Shown: positions 35,003 to 44,688 of the stretch, piece by piece
Numbering within the stretch: position 1 is the first letter of the stretch
How the letters are laid out: each line of letters starts with the position of its first letter
DNA from: Venturia oleaginea
Lineage: Eukaryota > Ascomycota > Dothideomycetes > Venturiales > Venturiaceae
Assembly (NCBI GenBank): GCA_013176395.1
Contig: JABMLP010000002.1
Span: 1,054,001 to 1,118,000, forward strand
Direction: 5' to 3'
Length of the DNA stretch: 64,000 bases
Position numbers and translations under genes: made by a program
Notes under the pieces: model-generated
The model's database searches: none
What the model was told of the DNA's origin: nothing
The model's input: only the letters and a program-made list of their open reading frames with translations

Positions 35003-35666
35003 ATTTTCACCTATGAGAGATAATAGAGAGCACTACTATACACACTCCTAGGCTCTACTCTAGAGATTTGCTAGGCAGTATAGAGTCAATGCCTATTAGT
35101 ATAGGAAGGTGACTATAGAATCCCAGAAGGATTTTTTACACTATAGTCCGCTCTGCAATCCTTATTACTAAGGACAGAGCTCCCAGGGACTGTGAAGGCC
35201 AAGTGTATTAAATCTCTCTCCCTAGCTCTTTCTTTCCTCAGCTTATTACAGCTTCAACTCCTAAGACTACGCTGTCTTAGGATGACCTGCCCTTGCTTCT
35301 TGGAGATTCTAGCACGTTCTAGAAAATCTCAGTTTGAATTCTCTTGAATTCCCTTTTTGGATTGGCCCTTTCGGTTGGCCCTTGCTTCTTGGAGATTCTA
35401 GCACCTTCTAGAAAATCTCAGCTTGAATTCTCTTGAATTCCCTTTTTGTTTGGCCCTTGAGGTTGGCCCTTGAAGTTGGCCTTTGAGGTTGGCCCTTGCT
35501 TCTTGAGTTAGGACAAGTGTCCTCTTCTTGAAATTCCTTTCTGTTTGGCCCTTGAGGTTGGCCCTCGCTTCTTGGATTAGGACAAGTGTCCTCTTCTTGA
35601 AATTCCTTTTTGGAGCTTGCTCTCTGTGAGCCTTTCTTCCTTTGTAAGACTGAGGTACTTAGATAA
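35003..35666 (-). repeat. Repeat-rich 5' leader of the chromovirus
   Basis: Between the 5' LTR and gag there are two kinds of internal direct repeat. One pair (about 35291-35345 and 35388-35445) carries CTTGGAGATTCTAGCAC and TTGAATTCTCTTGAATTCCC. The other (about 35512-35545 and 35579-35612) carries TAGGACAAGTGTCCTCTTCT and TTGGCCCTTGAGGTTGGCCC-like blocks. A minus-strand frame crosses them as repeats of EEDTCPN. No ATG-led gene is evident. Confidence 0.7.
35655..35665 (-). promoter_or_regulatory. Putative self-priming primer-binding site
   Basis: In element sense, TATCTAAGTAC lies two bases after the 5' LTR. Its exact complement GTACTTAGATA occurs inside the LTR (35727-35737 and 29876-29886 on the window), about 40 nt past the TATATATA box, where a transcript could start. 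Tf1 of fission yeast uses an 11-base match between the mRNA 5' end and the primer site to self-prime. No clear 3'-tRNA complement is visible here. Confidence 0.6.
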
Positions 35667-35998
35667 TGTAAGAGTTCAACCCTCAAAGGTGTTTCGCAAG
35701 TGAGGGAAGACAGCTTATATTTCAAGTATCTAAGTACAGAGAAGAAAGTGTAAGTACAGGAAGGATAGCTAGTATATATAATCCTCCTCTTACAATAGAT
35801 CCTTCTAGAAAGTATCTTTAAATGGAAACGTGACAGCTTGCAAAATAGAACATGGCAGCTTGCGAAATAGAACATGACAGCTTGCAAAATAGAACATGAC
35901 AGCTTGCAAAATAGAACATGACAGCTTGCAGAATAACAAGAGAACAATTGGAAATCCAGTCATGGATAAGCTAGAGAGAAGGATTCCATCCCTTAACA
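35667..35998 (-). repeat. 5' LTR of the chromovirus
   Basis: 332 bp, apparently identical to the left LTR with a constant offset of 5851 bp. It has five 22-bp units starting at 35832. It is followed on the right by GGTAT (35999-36003). Confidence 0.93.
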
Positions 35999-36184
35999 GG
36001 TATCCTGTAGATAATCGTGGGCTGGGCAACGTCCCGAATTTCGAAGGCATGCCGATTTGTATGCACGCTACAGATAGTAAACGCGTTGCCGAATTAGCCA
36101 CAGGATCGCAGCAATTTTGGGACCAGGCTATTGGATAGGAAGGCTCAACGAATAGAAACCACCAGGCTAAACGCCACGAGTCTC

Positions 36185-37988
36185 TCATCCCGTGGAGATC
36201 CCCAGGTAATTAGGCGGGCTCGTCTGGGAGAGCCATGGATCGCAGATTCCGGACGAGCCTAGGCGATTAACCGGAAAAAAGACCTTGGGATTTCCATCTC
36301 CCATCGCCACCTTCAATACGCCATCATTTCCAACCGCAAGCTCTTTACAGGCGATGACATCCATCAAAACGGTACCAGCCACGAATCCTGATCCTTGCAC
36401 TTTGACTTCTTGTGTCGTTGAGTTTCCTCCACCGTTTGTCAGAATCGCTACAATCTGGGTTCCATTGGAGCCTCTGCGTAGGGCCATGGAATTAGGGTCG
36501 CTCCAGAAGATCGTAGTGTTGCGCTCCCAGTAACTAGCATCGTTCCGTCCAACCCAAGATCTCAGTTTGTTCAATTTCCGAACTGTTTGGTACAAGGGAG
36601 CACTTTTGTTGAACTCGGATTTCCAAAGTGCCTCTCTGTTGTCCGGGTCGTTGGTAGGTCCATCAAAGCTCTGCTCGTCACCCTGATAAAGTACAGGGAT
36701 GCCATCAGCAAGTAGTGTATACGCTAGTGCGTTTGTCCGCAGTGCTAGGGACGAAATGTTGGCAGCAAGGCGGGTGGTATCATGGTTGCCGACCGTTGTA
36801 AGCAGAAGCGTAGAATCATGGCAGTCCACTTGTGTAGTCTGGTGCATTTTTACGAGGTCAGAAATGCTTCCATTGGTCGAACCAAAGGCGTCTCTGAGAG
36901 GAAAGTAGCTGTCGAAAGTGTCAGTATTCATTCACCAACCTTAGCATGAAATTTTTGGGCCTACATCGGGTAGTTGATCACACTATCAAGGTAGTTCTGG
37001 TAGTCGCAAGTATACTCTAGGTTGGGGCTGAGTACTTCACCGGAGGCAAAGACGCCTGCTGCTTTGTTAAATGCTGGGAAGAAAGTTTTCGCAACGTGTT
37101 TCGCCGTGTCGATTCGTAGACCATCAACTTTTGTTCCGGTTAGCTTGGCCCAAGGCTAAGACGGTCTACTTACTGGAATACTTCGAAACAAGAGAACTTA
37201 TCCAGGTGTTGTACGTGCTGACTACCCTAGGATCCTCGGTATTAACGTCGGCTAGTCGTACCTTTCCATCCCCCAGCCAGCATTGTTCGACCTGATCTTG
37301 AAAATCGTAGTTTGCGACCTCACAAAATGAATGAAAATAACTCTGATCATTGAAAGGACGAAAATCGGAGTACTATTTGGCTCTCAGTAACAGAAGAATG
37401 AAGAAGGGTGGCAGTAACATACGCGTGTAACACTTGCTAGTCCAGGCGAGACGAAATGATTGACCACGATATCTACCATGAGATACATTCCATAGCGATG
37501 TAGCTCGGATGACAGGTCTTTGAGATCGTTTTCCGTCCCAAAACGACTGTTCAGTCGGTCCAGATCGTCTTGCCAGTAACCGTGATATGCTTCTCCATAA
37601 CCTGTTCGTTCTTCGATGTTGTGCGTTATCGGTGAAATCCATACCTATGGAAGTGTCAGTAAAAAATAGACTCGTACGAAGAAACGAGAGACTGCACGGC
37701 AGTAAATCCCATATCCTTGATGTAGTCCAAGTTATTGATTAGACCACGATATGTTCCACCACAATACGATCGCTCGGTGGTGTTGCATTTCGCCGAATAG
37801 TCGTTATCTGTCCGCGCATATCTAGCAGCCTGTTAGGGATCGAACGACTATTTTCGAGACGGAAGAAAGACATCTTACCGATCGGTGAGTACTTGGTAAA
37901 TCGATCGTTTTCTCCACTCCGCTGGTGTGGCGCATAATATCTGCACCGAGCACAAAGCAATAACACAGAGCAAAGTGATGGAAATCAT
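36185..37988 (-). CDS. Secreted alpha-amylase, glycoside hydrolase family 13
   Basis: Model: complement(join(36185..36908,36965..37127,37174..37372,37423..37644,37698..37821,37879..37988)), 513 aa, close to the about 500 aa of fungal alpha-amylases. It cuts alpha-1,4 bonds in starch outside the cell. A signal peptide ([20 protein letters not shown]) precedes [18 protein letters not shown] and [20 protein letters not shown]. All four GH13 regions are intact: [17 protein letters not shown] with the nucleophile Asp; ASGEVL with the acid/base Glu; and VGNHDTTR with the third acid. [20 protein letters not shown] and a C-terminal beta domain follow. No starch-binding domain was seen. All five introns are in phase, so it appears functional. 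It is hemmed in by a chromovirus downstream and a copia-type LTR upstream. Confidence 0.95.
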
Positions 37989-38615
37989 AGCTCAACAAAA
38001 TGATAGCCAAGGACGAAGCATGAGACGATGTTTGGACGAGGAGCTGCTAAATAGTAACTGCAGGATGAAAATCGGGATTCAGAGGCAGGCTGAAGGCGGG
38101 ACGGTCAGGCGGTTGCGTCGTCTTTGATTGGCCCAAGAGCTTGTCGGGACTTCAATCAGACAGAGAGCGGCAGATCTCTCTTGGTAATCTTACAATCGAT
38201 GAGCAGGGAGCATGGATTACTACGTGGTAAATGAATGCAGACTACAGTTCTAGATGGTGGAAAATCTGATATCCAAGACCAGACCCGAGGTTAAGCTGAC
38301 CCATTTAGAACAGACAACATGTTGACCGAGCCATCAACTCGTGCCTTCAATTCGAGGCCTCCATCTTCCAGTTGACATACGCCCTCATATTTGAAAGCAT
38401 GTCCCTCGAATTAGGCCATACCCTCATCTTCTGGCCATCCGAGACGAAACCACCGAGCAAACATGAGAAAATCCGGGGCCTTGGAACAAGAAAAGTTTGA
38501 CAGCTTCTTCGGTCCCCATTCTTCCGCATCATTATTGTACCACCTCCGCTCTTGAGCCTCAGATCATGTGCACGTCTTGATATCATTCTTAGCTGCTCCC
38601 GAGGTCGCTCCTCAG
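37989..38615 (-). promoter_or_regulatory. Amylase upstream region, bounded by a copia insertion
   Basis: About 630 bp between the amylase start and the target duplication of the copia element. No gene is seen. It contains whatever native promoter remains. I did not find an unambiguous TATA box or carbon-catabolite site. Confidence 0.4.
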
Positions 38616-38620
38616 GAACC

Positions 38621-38828
38621 TGTTAGATGATACAGCCGCTGTTGGATGATACCACAATTTCAGTTAGCCGCGAAGTGGATATCGGTGGCATACAGCCGTC
38701 GGAATCATGTACCCGTCTTTTGATTTCAAAGCAATCACATCTGTATAACTATCGCTCGGTCACCGGTTCATTATGAACCTCATGCAATCCTTAATCCTCC
38801 TCATCTTTTCACTGTGTATCATTCAAGA
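38621..38828 (+). repeat. Left LTR of the copia element
   Basis: 208 bp, starts TGTTAGATGATACAGC and ends near TATCATTCAAGA. It matches 40290-40497 throughout. Confidence 0.88.
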
Positions 38829-38829
38829 G

Positions 38830-38841
38830 TTATGAGCCCGG
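38830..38841 (+). promoter_or_regulatory. Primer-binding site matching initiator tRNA-Met half
   Basis: TTATGAGCCCGG directly after the left LTR is complementary to the anticodon-loop side (GGGCTCATAA) of initiator methionine tRNA. Copia-type elements such as Drosophila copia and yeast Ty5 prime from the 5' half of that tRNA. The sequence match is seen; use of the half-tRNA is by analogy. Confidence 0.7.
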
Positions 38842-39022
38842 CTTGCCTACCCTCGTAAACACACCTTACCCTTTCTGGTTTCACCGTCGTGTATTGATAC
38901 AACCCCCTCTATCAAACCCCATACACGCTAGTCCCATTAAGCCCATCTTTCAGTGTTTACAACGATTCTGCCATCGATCCAACATCCTCTCGGAATATAC
39001 GAAAAGATCCCCGCCCACCACC

Positions 39023-39589
39023 ATGACGATGTCAGCTGCATTAGCATCGTCAAAGCTCAAGGGAGACTCCCTTGAAATCTTCCTTTCGGACCCTACAAAG
39101 TGGAACGCCTTCCGCGATTGGATTCGTCAAATAGCAATTACCGACAATCTTTGGGAATACATTGATCCAGATTTTGAGCCCAAACCTATTGCTCTTACTC
39201 CATCTCAGCAAGCCCAGAACCCTCCCCCTGCTCAAGCCTATACAGAGCAACCTCTGTTGTACCTCCGAAGGGCCCCACTACCCGTCGACGTTGGCCTTAC
39301 GCCAGCAACAATTGGCATTCCTGACAACGCGGCAAAACGGTGGGAATTTGAGTACGAATTGGGTGTTTTCAAGATTGAAAAAGTTGAGCACGACTTGAAA
39401 GTTAAGGCAATGAAGGAGCTGAAAAACAAAATCTACGCCAACGTCTCCGCTGCATACGCAGTTCATCTTTGTCTATCAACAGAAGGTTGGATCTATCAAC
39501 TTCGCAGCCACAATCACAAGACCCGACATCGCCAAATCAGTCTCTCTCCTTTCAGAACATCTGCAAAACCCCAGCCAGCAGTGCTCTGA
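39023..39589 (+). CDS. gag-like frame of the copia element, truncated by deletion
   Basis: Starts MTMSAALASSKLKGDSLE and continues with WNAFRDWIRQIAITDNLWEY and a helical C-terminal part, the style of copia gag N-termini. It is genuine up to about 39480, where it fuses out of frame into the late part of reverse transcriptase; the remaining 35 codons to the stop are then in the wrong frame. The frame in front of the ATG is open but has no other ATG. Confidence 0.7.
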   Translation: MTMSAALASSKLKGDSLEIFLSDPTKWNAFRDWIRQIAITDNLWEYIDPDFEPKPIALTPSQQAQNPPPAQAYTEQPLLYLRRAPLPVDVGLTPATIGIPDNAAKRWEFEYELGVFKIEKVEHDLKVKAMKELKNKIYANVSAAYAVHLCLSTEGWIYQLRSHNHKTRHRQISLSPFRTSAKPQPAVL

Positions 39590-40235
39590 CGCCGCAGACC
39601 AAGTCATCATCTATCTATATCACTCTCGGTACCTCTCAATTCAGTTCAATGGCCTCAAAACTGAGAACGTCTTTTCATGTCATTCTGATGCATCTTTCGC
39701 CGATGATATCGCCACCCGCCGCAGCAGTGAAGGCTTCACGTTCAGCCTTTACGGTGGGCTTATTGACTGGAGAGCCACCAACCAAAAAACAGTATCAACT
39801 TCTACCACTGAAGCTGAACTCCTCGCTCTTTCTGGAGCTTCACGCGAAATGATGTGGTGGAACCGCTTCTTTGAAGCTATCAGATTTAACCCTCAAGAGC
39901 CTACAATCATCCACTGCGACAACCAGCAGACAGTCAAACTAATGAACCATGAATCTCCAAAACTAGTCACTCGGTTACGTCACGTCGACATCCACCAAAT
40001 GTGGCTCCGCCAACAGGTTCAAGCCTCTCTCATTATTGTTATCTGGATATCCACTGCTATGATGATCGCTGATGGAATGACGAAAATCCTGAGCCCTCAA
40101 CAACATCAAAACTTCTTATCTCAACTCAATATGGTTGACGTCGAGCACGTCATCAAGGTATTGGCAAAATCACCTCCAACAACCACACCAAAACCAGCCA
40201 ATCAGGCTTCACCAAACCTCAACACCAAGGACTGA
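39483..40235 (+). pseudogene. Remnant of copia pol: end of RT plus RNase H
   Basis: In the frame of 39483 the translation gives KVGSINFAATITRPDIAKSV, the usual start of the RT-RNase H junction of copia pol. It is followed by SCHSDASFADDIATRRSSEG and DWRATNQKTVSTSTTEAEL (RNase H acids), then HCDNQQTVKLMNH and TRLRHVDIH, to a TGA at 40233-40235. There are no stops inside. The 5' side is cut off at the deletion junction, so no start codon remains. Confidence 0.82.
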
Positions 40236-40289
40236 AGTATCACCACTTGTCTATGTCATGTCAGGCCTGAGGCTAGCCCTGAGAGGGTG

Positions 40290-40497
40290 TGTTAGATGAT
40301 ACAGCCGCTGTTGGATGATACCACAATTTCAGTTAGCCGCGAAGTGGATATCGGTGGCATACAGCCGTCGGAATCATGTACCCGTCTTTTGATTTCAAAG
40401 CAATCACATCTGTATAACTATCGCTCGGTCACCGGTTCATTATGAACCTCATGCAATCCTTAATCCTCCTCATCTTTTCACTGTGTATCATTCAAGA
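40290..40497 (+). repeat. Right LTR of the copia element
   Basis: 208 bp, same sequence as the left LTR. It is preceded by a purine-rich GAGAGGGTG that could be the polypurine tract and followed by GAACC. Confidence 0.88.
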
Positions 40498-40666
40498 GAA
40501 CCATAGCAGCGAGTCATGCAATTATGCCTTGAAGCCGTACACGATCATCTTACCAGGAACTCAACACTAGTTCTTCAATCATGGCATCTCAAGAGCAAAG
40601 GTATACACAAAGCTATCCAGCTTGAAGACAAGTTCCTCGGCTAAGCGGGCACACAGCCTGGGTCAT

Positions 40667-40976
40667 TGTTAAGGGATGGAATCCTTCTCTCTAGCTTATC
40701 CATGACTGGATTTCCAATTGTTCTCTTGTTATTCTGCAAGCTGTCATGTTCTATTTTGCAAGCTGTCATGTTCTATTTCGCAAGCTGCCATGTTCTATTT
40801 TGCAAGCTGTCACGTTTCCATTTAAAGATACTTTCTAGAAGGATCTATTGTAAGAGGAGGATTATATATACGAGCTATCCTTCCTGTACTTACACTTTCT
40901 TCTCTGTACTTAGATACTTGAAATATAAGCTGTCTTCCCTCACTTGCGAAACACCTTTGAGGGTTGAACTCTTACA
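40667..40976 (+). mobile_element. Solo LTR of the chromovirus family
   Basis: 310 bp, inverted on the window relative to the 29816 and 35667 LTRs (starts TGTTAAGGG, ends CTCTTACA). GTCAT flanks it at 40662-40666 and 40977-40981, so this is an intact insertion site from which the body has recombined out. It has four, not five, 22-bp units (40736-40811), which accounts for all 22 bp of length difference; otherwise I saw one base difference. Confidence 0.94.
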
Positions 40977-43379
40977 GTCATCGTCAAATCAGCAGGCTTC
41001 TTCATTGCCCTCATACCATAAAACAACCGACTTGGGCCCTACTCTACATGGTTTCCTACGGTACCGAGTAATGTCCCGAAAGGGTCCAAGGGCCGGACAT
41101 TTGTTGCTGCATGTATTAAAATATTCTCTGCCTATAGTATAGTACTGGCATCAGTATAGGGCAGTACCGACTACCGACAATTCACTGCAACGCACTGTCT
41201 TCGGTCCAAGTGTGTATGCCGCCTGTCGATGGAACTTCAGGGAGACTCGGTATCTTTTGTGCATGCTACCTTGACCGAGACCGAGAACCTCCGTATCTGC
41301 AAGCACTTCTCAAGTAGTCTGCTAGTGGGCGCCATGATGCCGATTGCCGAATTCATCCTCGGTTTTGACAGGGTTTGACGATATATAAACATCACACCCT
41401 TCTCCTGCAGAAGAAACGGGCAGACAAATGGTCGGGCAATCTCATCTGATGGATGACGGGAGATGACATTGGCAAGCTTTTGTCTACTCAGTATGTCACA
41501 GAACTCTAGACATGGAATTTCACTGCGCACCGTTCACATCGATGAAGTCAAAGGGACCTCCACACCCAAAGTCGAAGAGAAGGTAAGATTTTGGTGTCTG
41601 AATGGAGAAGGACAGGATCCAAAACATTGAGTTGAACTTCCCGGAAGCTAAGCCTTGAAGCACAGACAGCCCCACCAACAGCTGTCGTCCTTTGCTACGG
41701 AAGCGGGAAGCGGGTGCTGGTATACGTAACGCGATGCTCTCAGTCCTACTGCGAAATCTCCCTTTTTTTTTTAAACCTACTTTATATCTTCGTTAATATC
41801 TAAGTGGAGGAGGACAGCCATTACTAGGTCGAGCCTCGGCCGCGATATTCTCAAACTCGATTTTTTGGAACCTATACTCTTTCGCTCAGAAACCACAATA
41901 GCACCAGGCAGTGATAAAGATTGTCACCATATCGTGAGAGGTTAACCAGCCTTCAAGTGAGTATCCCCTACTCTGCTACTTTCAAGACAAAAATATATCG
42001 CCGCAAGGTTCGACGACACGGCAGCTCCTGGGAGAGGTCGAGGCTGAGGTATTTGCTTATCGTCTTCTACCTTTGTCAATCCCAACAAATATTAACAACA
42101 CGAAGCGAACCGAAAAGGAGCGTCTTTTCTTCCATCCTACCGATTCACATCTTCTTCATAGTCATGCCTGGACACCTTTGTCACGCATAGTCAAAACTGG
42201 CTGTAAGAAGTATACTTTGGGAGTAAGTAAGCAAGTTCTGAAACGAACTCTGTGAGAACCCTACGGTGGATCTGTTAGACTACATCTTCCTCGTCTGAGT
42301 AAATTCCCTATTTAGTACCTCGCCACTTAAAGCTAGAAGAGTTTAAATGTTCGTCAATACTTCGAGATCTGATAGCAAGTTGGTAGCTGGTTTCGTGGAA
42401 CCGAAGACGAAGAACACAACGAGGCAATAATGTCGATCCATTTCCTCCAGGACTTGAATTGGTTGTTTATTAGATCCTCGACTCTGGCTACTATAAAGTA
42501 AATCGAGGGACTTGAAAATTGCAGTATGGCACCATGACACCAGTTTGGGTTAAATGAACGATGGTTACTTGATACTCATTTTAATTGGTAGACATATGAG
42601 TACCCATACCACTTTCCTCGCTTTCGACGCCGCATCGTGCCTAAGCAATCCATCCCACCTAATCTACTCCTTTCTGCCTTGGGACAAGTATGGGTCGATA
42701 CAAAAAGTTCCCAGCGACAATGACAAGCATCCAGAAATCAGAAACCGCATCTCGGTTTGCATGCGCGTGCTCGTTTCTCCCACGCTGACTATCCATTCAG
42801 TACGAGTCCGACGTTGAGTCGTGGAATGACGATTGGTCTGGGGAAACGTCAGCAGATAGCCTACAGCATAGATTGTTGATGAGGATGGTGGTGATTGCCA
42901 TCGCCATCATTTTGCACGCCAAATCATTACTAAGAGATAATCGATGTAAAGATGACATATTCGCCCTTATCCCAGATAACCCAAGCCGTTGAGACCCATC
43001 AGTGCCGCCATCGTAATGGGCAACTGAATCCGCGACTTTCTCTCTCTCTCAATCATTTGCATTGTATATGTACCAGGAGAGACAAGCTGAACAGGTATAT
43101 ACACATTACTCGATTTTATACAGAATATCCAATCCTCCATCGTCAAAATAAACGTACAGATTGCCACACCACGCTTATACAGAAAGACCGAAGCCAAACC
43201 AAAGGAGGGGGGGGGGGGGGGGGGGGGGTATAGAAGGAGCAGAAGACGAGCTTGAAATCGAATATTAGAGAACAGAGGTCGTGGGTGGGCGTGGTTGTTA
43301 TGGGGATCGTGAATTCTATCGAATCGTCGGTTGGGCTCGGTCGATGTCGAGAGTGGTGTCGCACATGTCTAAAGGCTGT
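40977..43379. other. 2.4-kb intergenic region with a G22 tract
   Basis: No supportable gene: frames are short (up to about 97 codons) and lack domains. A T10 tract lies near 41762. The most notable feature is the homopolymer at 43207-43228, listed separately. Confidence 0.45.
43207..43228 (+). repeat. Homopolymer of 22 G
   Basis: An uninterrupted G22 run preceded by AAAGGA and followed by TATAGAAGG, about 150 bp past the UBTD-like stop. It could form G-quadruplexes and is prone to length error in sequencing, so the true length is uncertain. Confidence 0.85.
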
Positions 43380-44688
43380 TTATCCAAACACATAGACATT
43401 CAACGTGTGCCCTTCATGCCAGCCTTGAGCCTTTAGTGTTTCGTGTTCGTGCAGTATGCGACCAAGATAGCCGACCTTGATCTTAACGTCCGGACGTACC
43501 TGCTACCAGTTAGTATTCATTGTCCTACTTCAGTGGTTCGTCAATTCTGTTCCCTTCTCCAGTCGAAGCTATACTGGATAGACGGCATACAAATGCACAT
43601 CGATATTAGCGATTTTAGAGCTTGAATCGCCAGGGATTTATCGATAGTGATGTACTTATATACACCGTCTATCCAGCATAGCTCTGAGTCGGGAAAGACC
43701 AGAGTTGACAACCACCTATACGGCGGAGAAAAACGATAACCACATACCTCACCAACCTCCTTGACCCGCTTGAGCAAACCATGCACCTTGGTATCTGCCC
43801 TAATCCTCACCACAAAATCCCTCGCCGTATTACTCATCCTAATCCTAACATTTAAATCACTCTCCAACTCCACCTCCTTCTCCACCTCATCCGCCCTCCT
43901 CTTGCCCTTATCCACCTCAACAACCGCCCTATCATTCCCAAGACTCTTGGCCTCATCATCCTCACTACTCTCCTCCAACCCGGACGCATCAGTCCCCTCC
44001 TGTAATTCATCCCCCTCCATAACGCAACCCCTAGGAACGCCCACACACCAAGCAGGAACAACATATCTCTCACCCCTTTCATCCCATATACCGCCTCTCC
44101 GGCCCCATACTTCACCAGAAGGGCATGTACAACCCGCTGCTTCCATGATAGTCTGTGCCTCGTCTTTCTCGCCTCTTTCGAGTAATTCGCACATTATCCG
44201 TAGAGCGGCCCATACCTCCGCATGTCCAGTTACTCTCGTATCAAAATATGCCGCGCGTTCTCTGACCAACACCGCATGAGTAAGGCGAGGATTCGGACTG
44301 AGAGGATCAATACTGTGACTATGGGGTGGCTTAATCTGACTGGCCCTCGGCGGCGATTTCAAGGGTTTAGTAGGGTGCGAAGCAATCCGATTCCGTTGCG
44401 CCGTGTCATTGTGGCGAGTGGGATTCGGAACTCTGAATTGCGAGGAGGGCCGAGCAGCGGAGGAAGGTGTAATTGAGGACGCAGAATGAGGGTTTGCCTC
44501 AGCCGTTGCGACAGCGATGGGGGCGCGTGAATCGGTAGGTCTTGCGCCTGGAGGCGTGGTATTATTACCGTATGGAGAAGAGGGAGACGGCCGGTTTGTA
44601 CTGGCGCAGCAGCCCTGATAATGGTGAAGTTAGTCGGTATGTTTTCCTTTGCTTGATGCAAGGGATGGTGGTATATAATGCGTACCAT
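43380..44688 (-). CDS. UBTD-like ubiquitin-domain protein with N-terminal MGCC
   Basis: Model: complement(join(43380..43499,43748..44614,44686..44688)), 329 aa. UBTD/DC-UbP proteins pair a helical N-terminal domain with a C-terminal ubiquitin-like domain and interact with the ubiquitin system. Seen: LVRERAAYFDTRVTGHAEVW and AQTIMEAAGCTCPSGEVW (UBTD N-terminal domain), an acidic/basic linker, then NVRIRMSNTARDFVVRIRAD and, after the last intron, VKIKVGYLGRILHEHETLK with GWHEGHTLNVYVFG (ubiquitin-like). The start codon alone forms the first coding exon (ATG|GTACGC), and splicing to GGCTGCTGC gives MGCC, which would suit N-myristoylation and palmitoylation. The last intron (about 245 nt) holds a foldback element. 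Confidence 0.85.
43567..43683. repeat. Foldback element inside the UBTD-like last intron
   Basis: A 117-bp imperfect palindrome: AGCTATACTGGATAGACGG at the left, and at the right, on the other strand, AGCTATGCTGGATAGACGG. Arms of 48 and 59 nt end at GCGATT/AATCGC around a 10-nt loop. Arm differences are mainly A/G and C/T. It looks like a small foldback transposon relic and explains why this intron is five times longer than its neighbours. Confidence 0.7.

Larger units (their letters stand above)
29816..35998 (-). mobile_element. Ty3/gypsy chromovirus, full-length structure, 6.18 kb
   Basis: The element reads on the minus strand: 5' LTR at right (35667-35998), primer site, repeat-rich leader, gag, pol, polypurine tract, 3' LTR at left (29816-30147). 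Both LTRs are 332 bp and I find no difference between them by eye, so insertion was recent. GGTAT flanks it on both sides (29811-29815 and 35999-36003), a 5-bp target duplication. The gene order protease-RT-RNase H-integrase and a C-terminal chromodomain place it with Metaviridae chromoviruses. Coding is damaged by one frame change in pol. It sits 186 bp downstream of the amylase stop codon. Confidence 0.95.
38621..40497 (+). mobile_element. Internally deleted Ty1/copia element, 1.88 kb
   Basis: Two 208-bp direct LTRs (38621-38828, 40290-40497), identical by eye, enclose a tRNA-type primer site, a gag-like frame and the end of pol. GAACC occurs on both sides (38616-38620 and 40498-40502), the expected 5-bp duplication. 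Protease, integrase and most of reverse transcriptase are missing, so the element could move only with help from an intact relative. Identity of the two LTRs continues one base further, so the exact end could be shifted by 1 bp. Confidence 0.9.

Noticed and set aside
43761..44279. 172-codon plus-strand frame
   Set aside because: Antisense shadow of the UBTD-like gene; low complexity and no gene signals.
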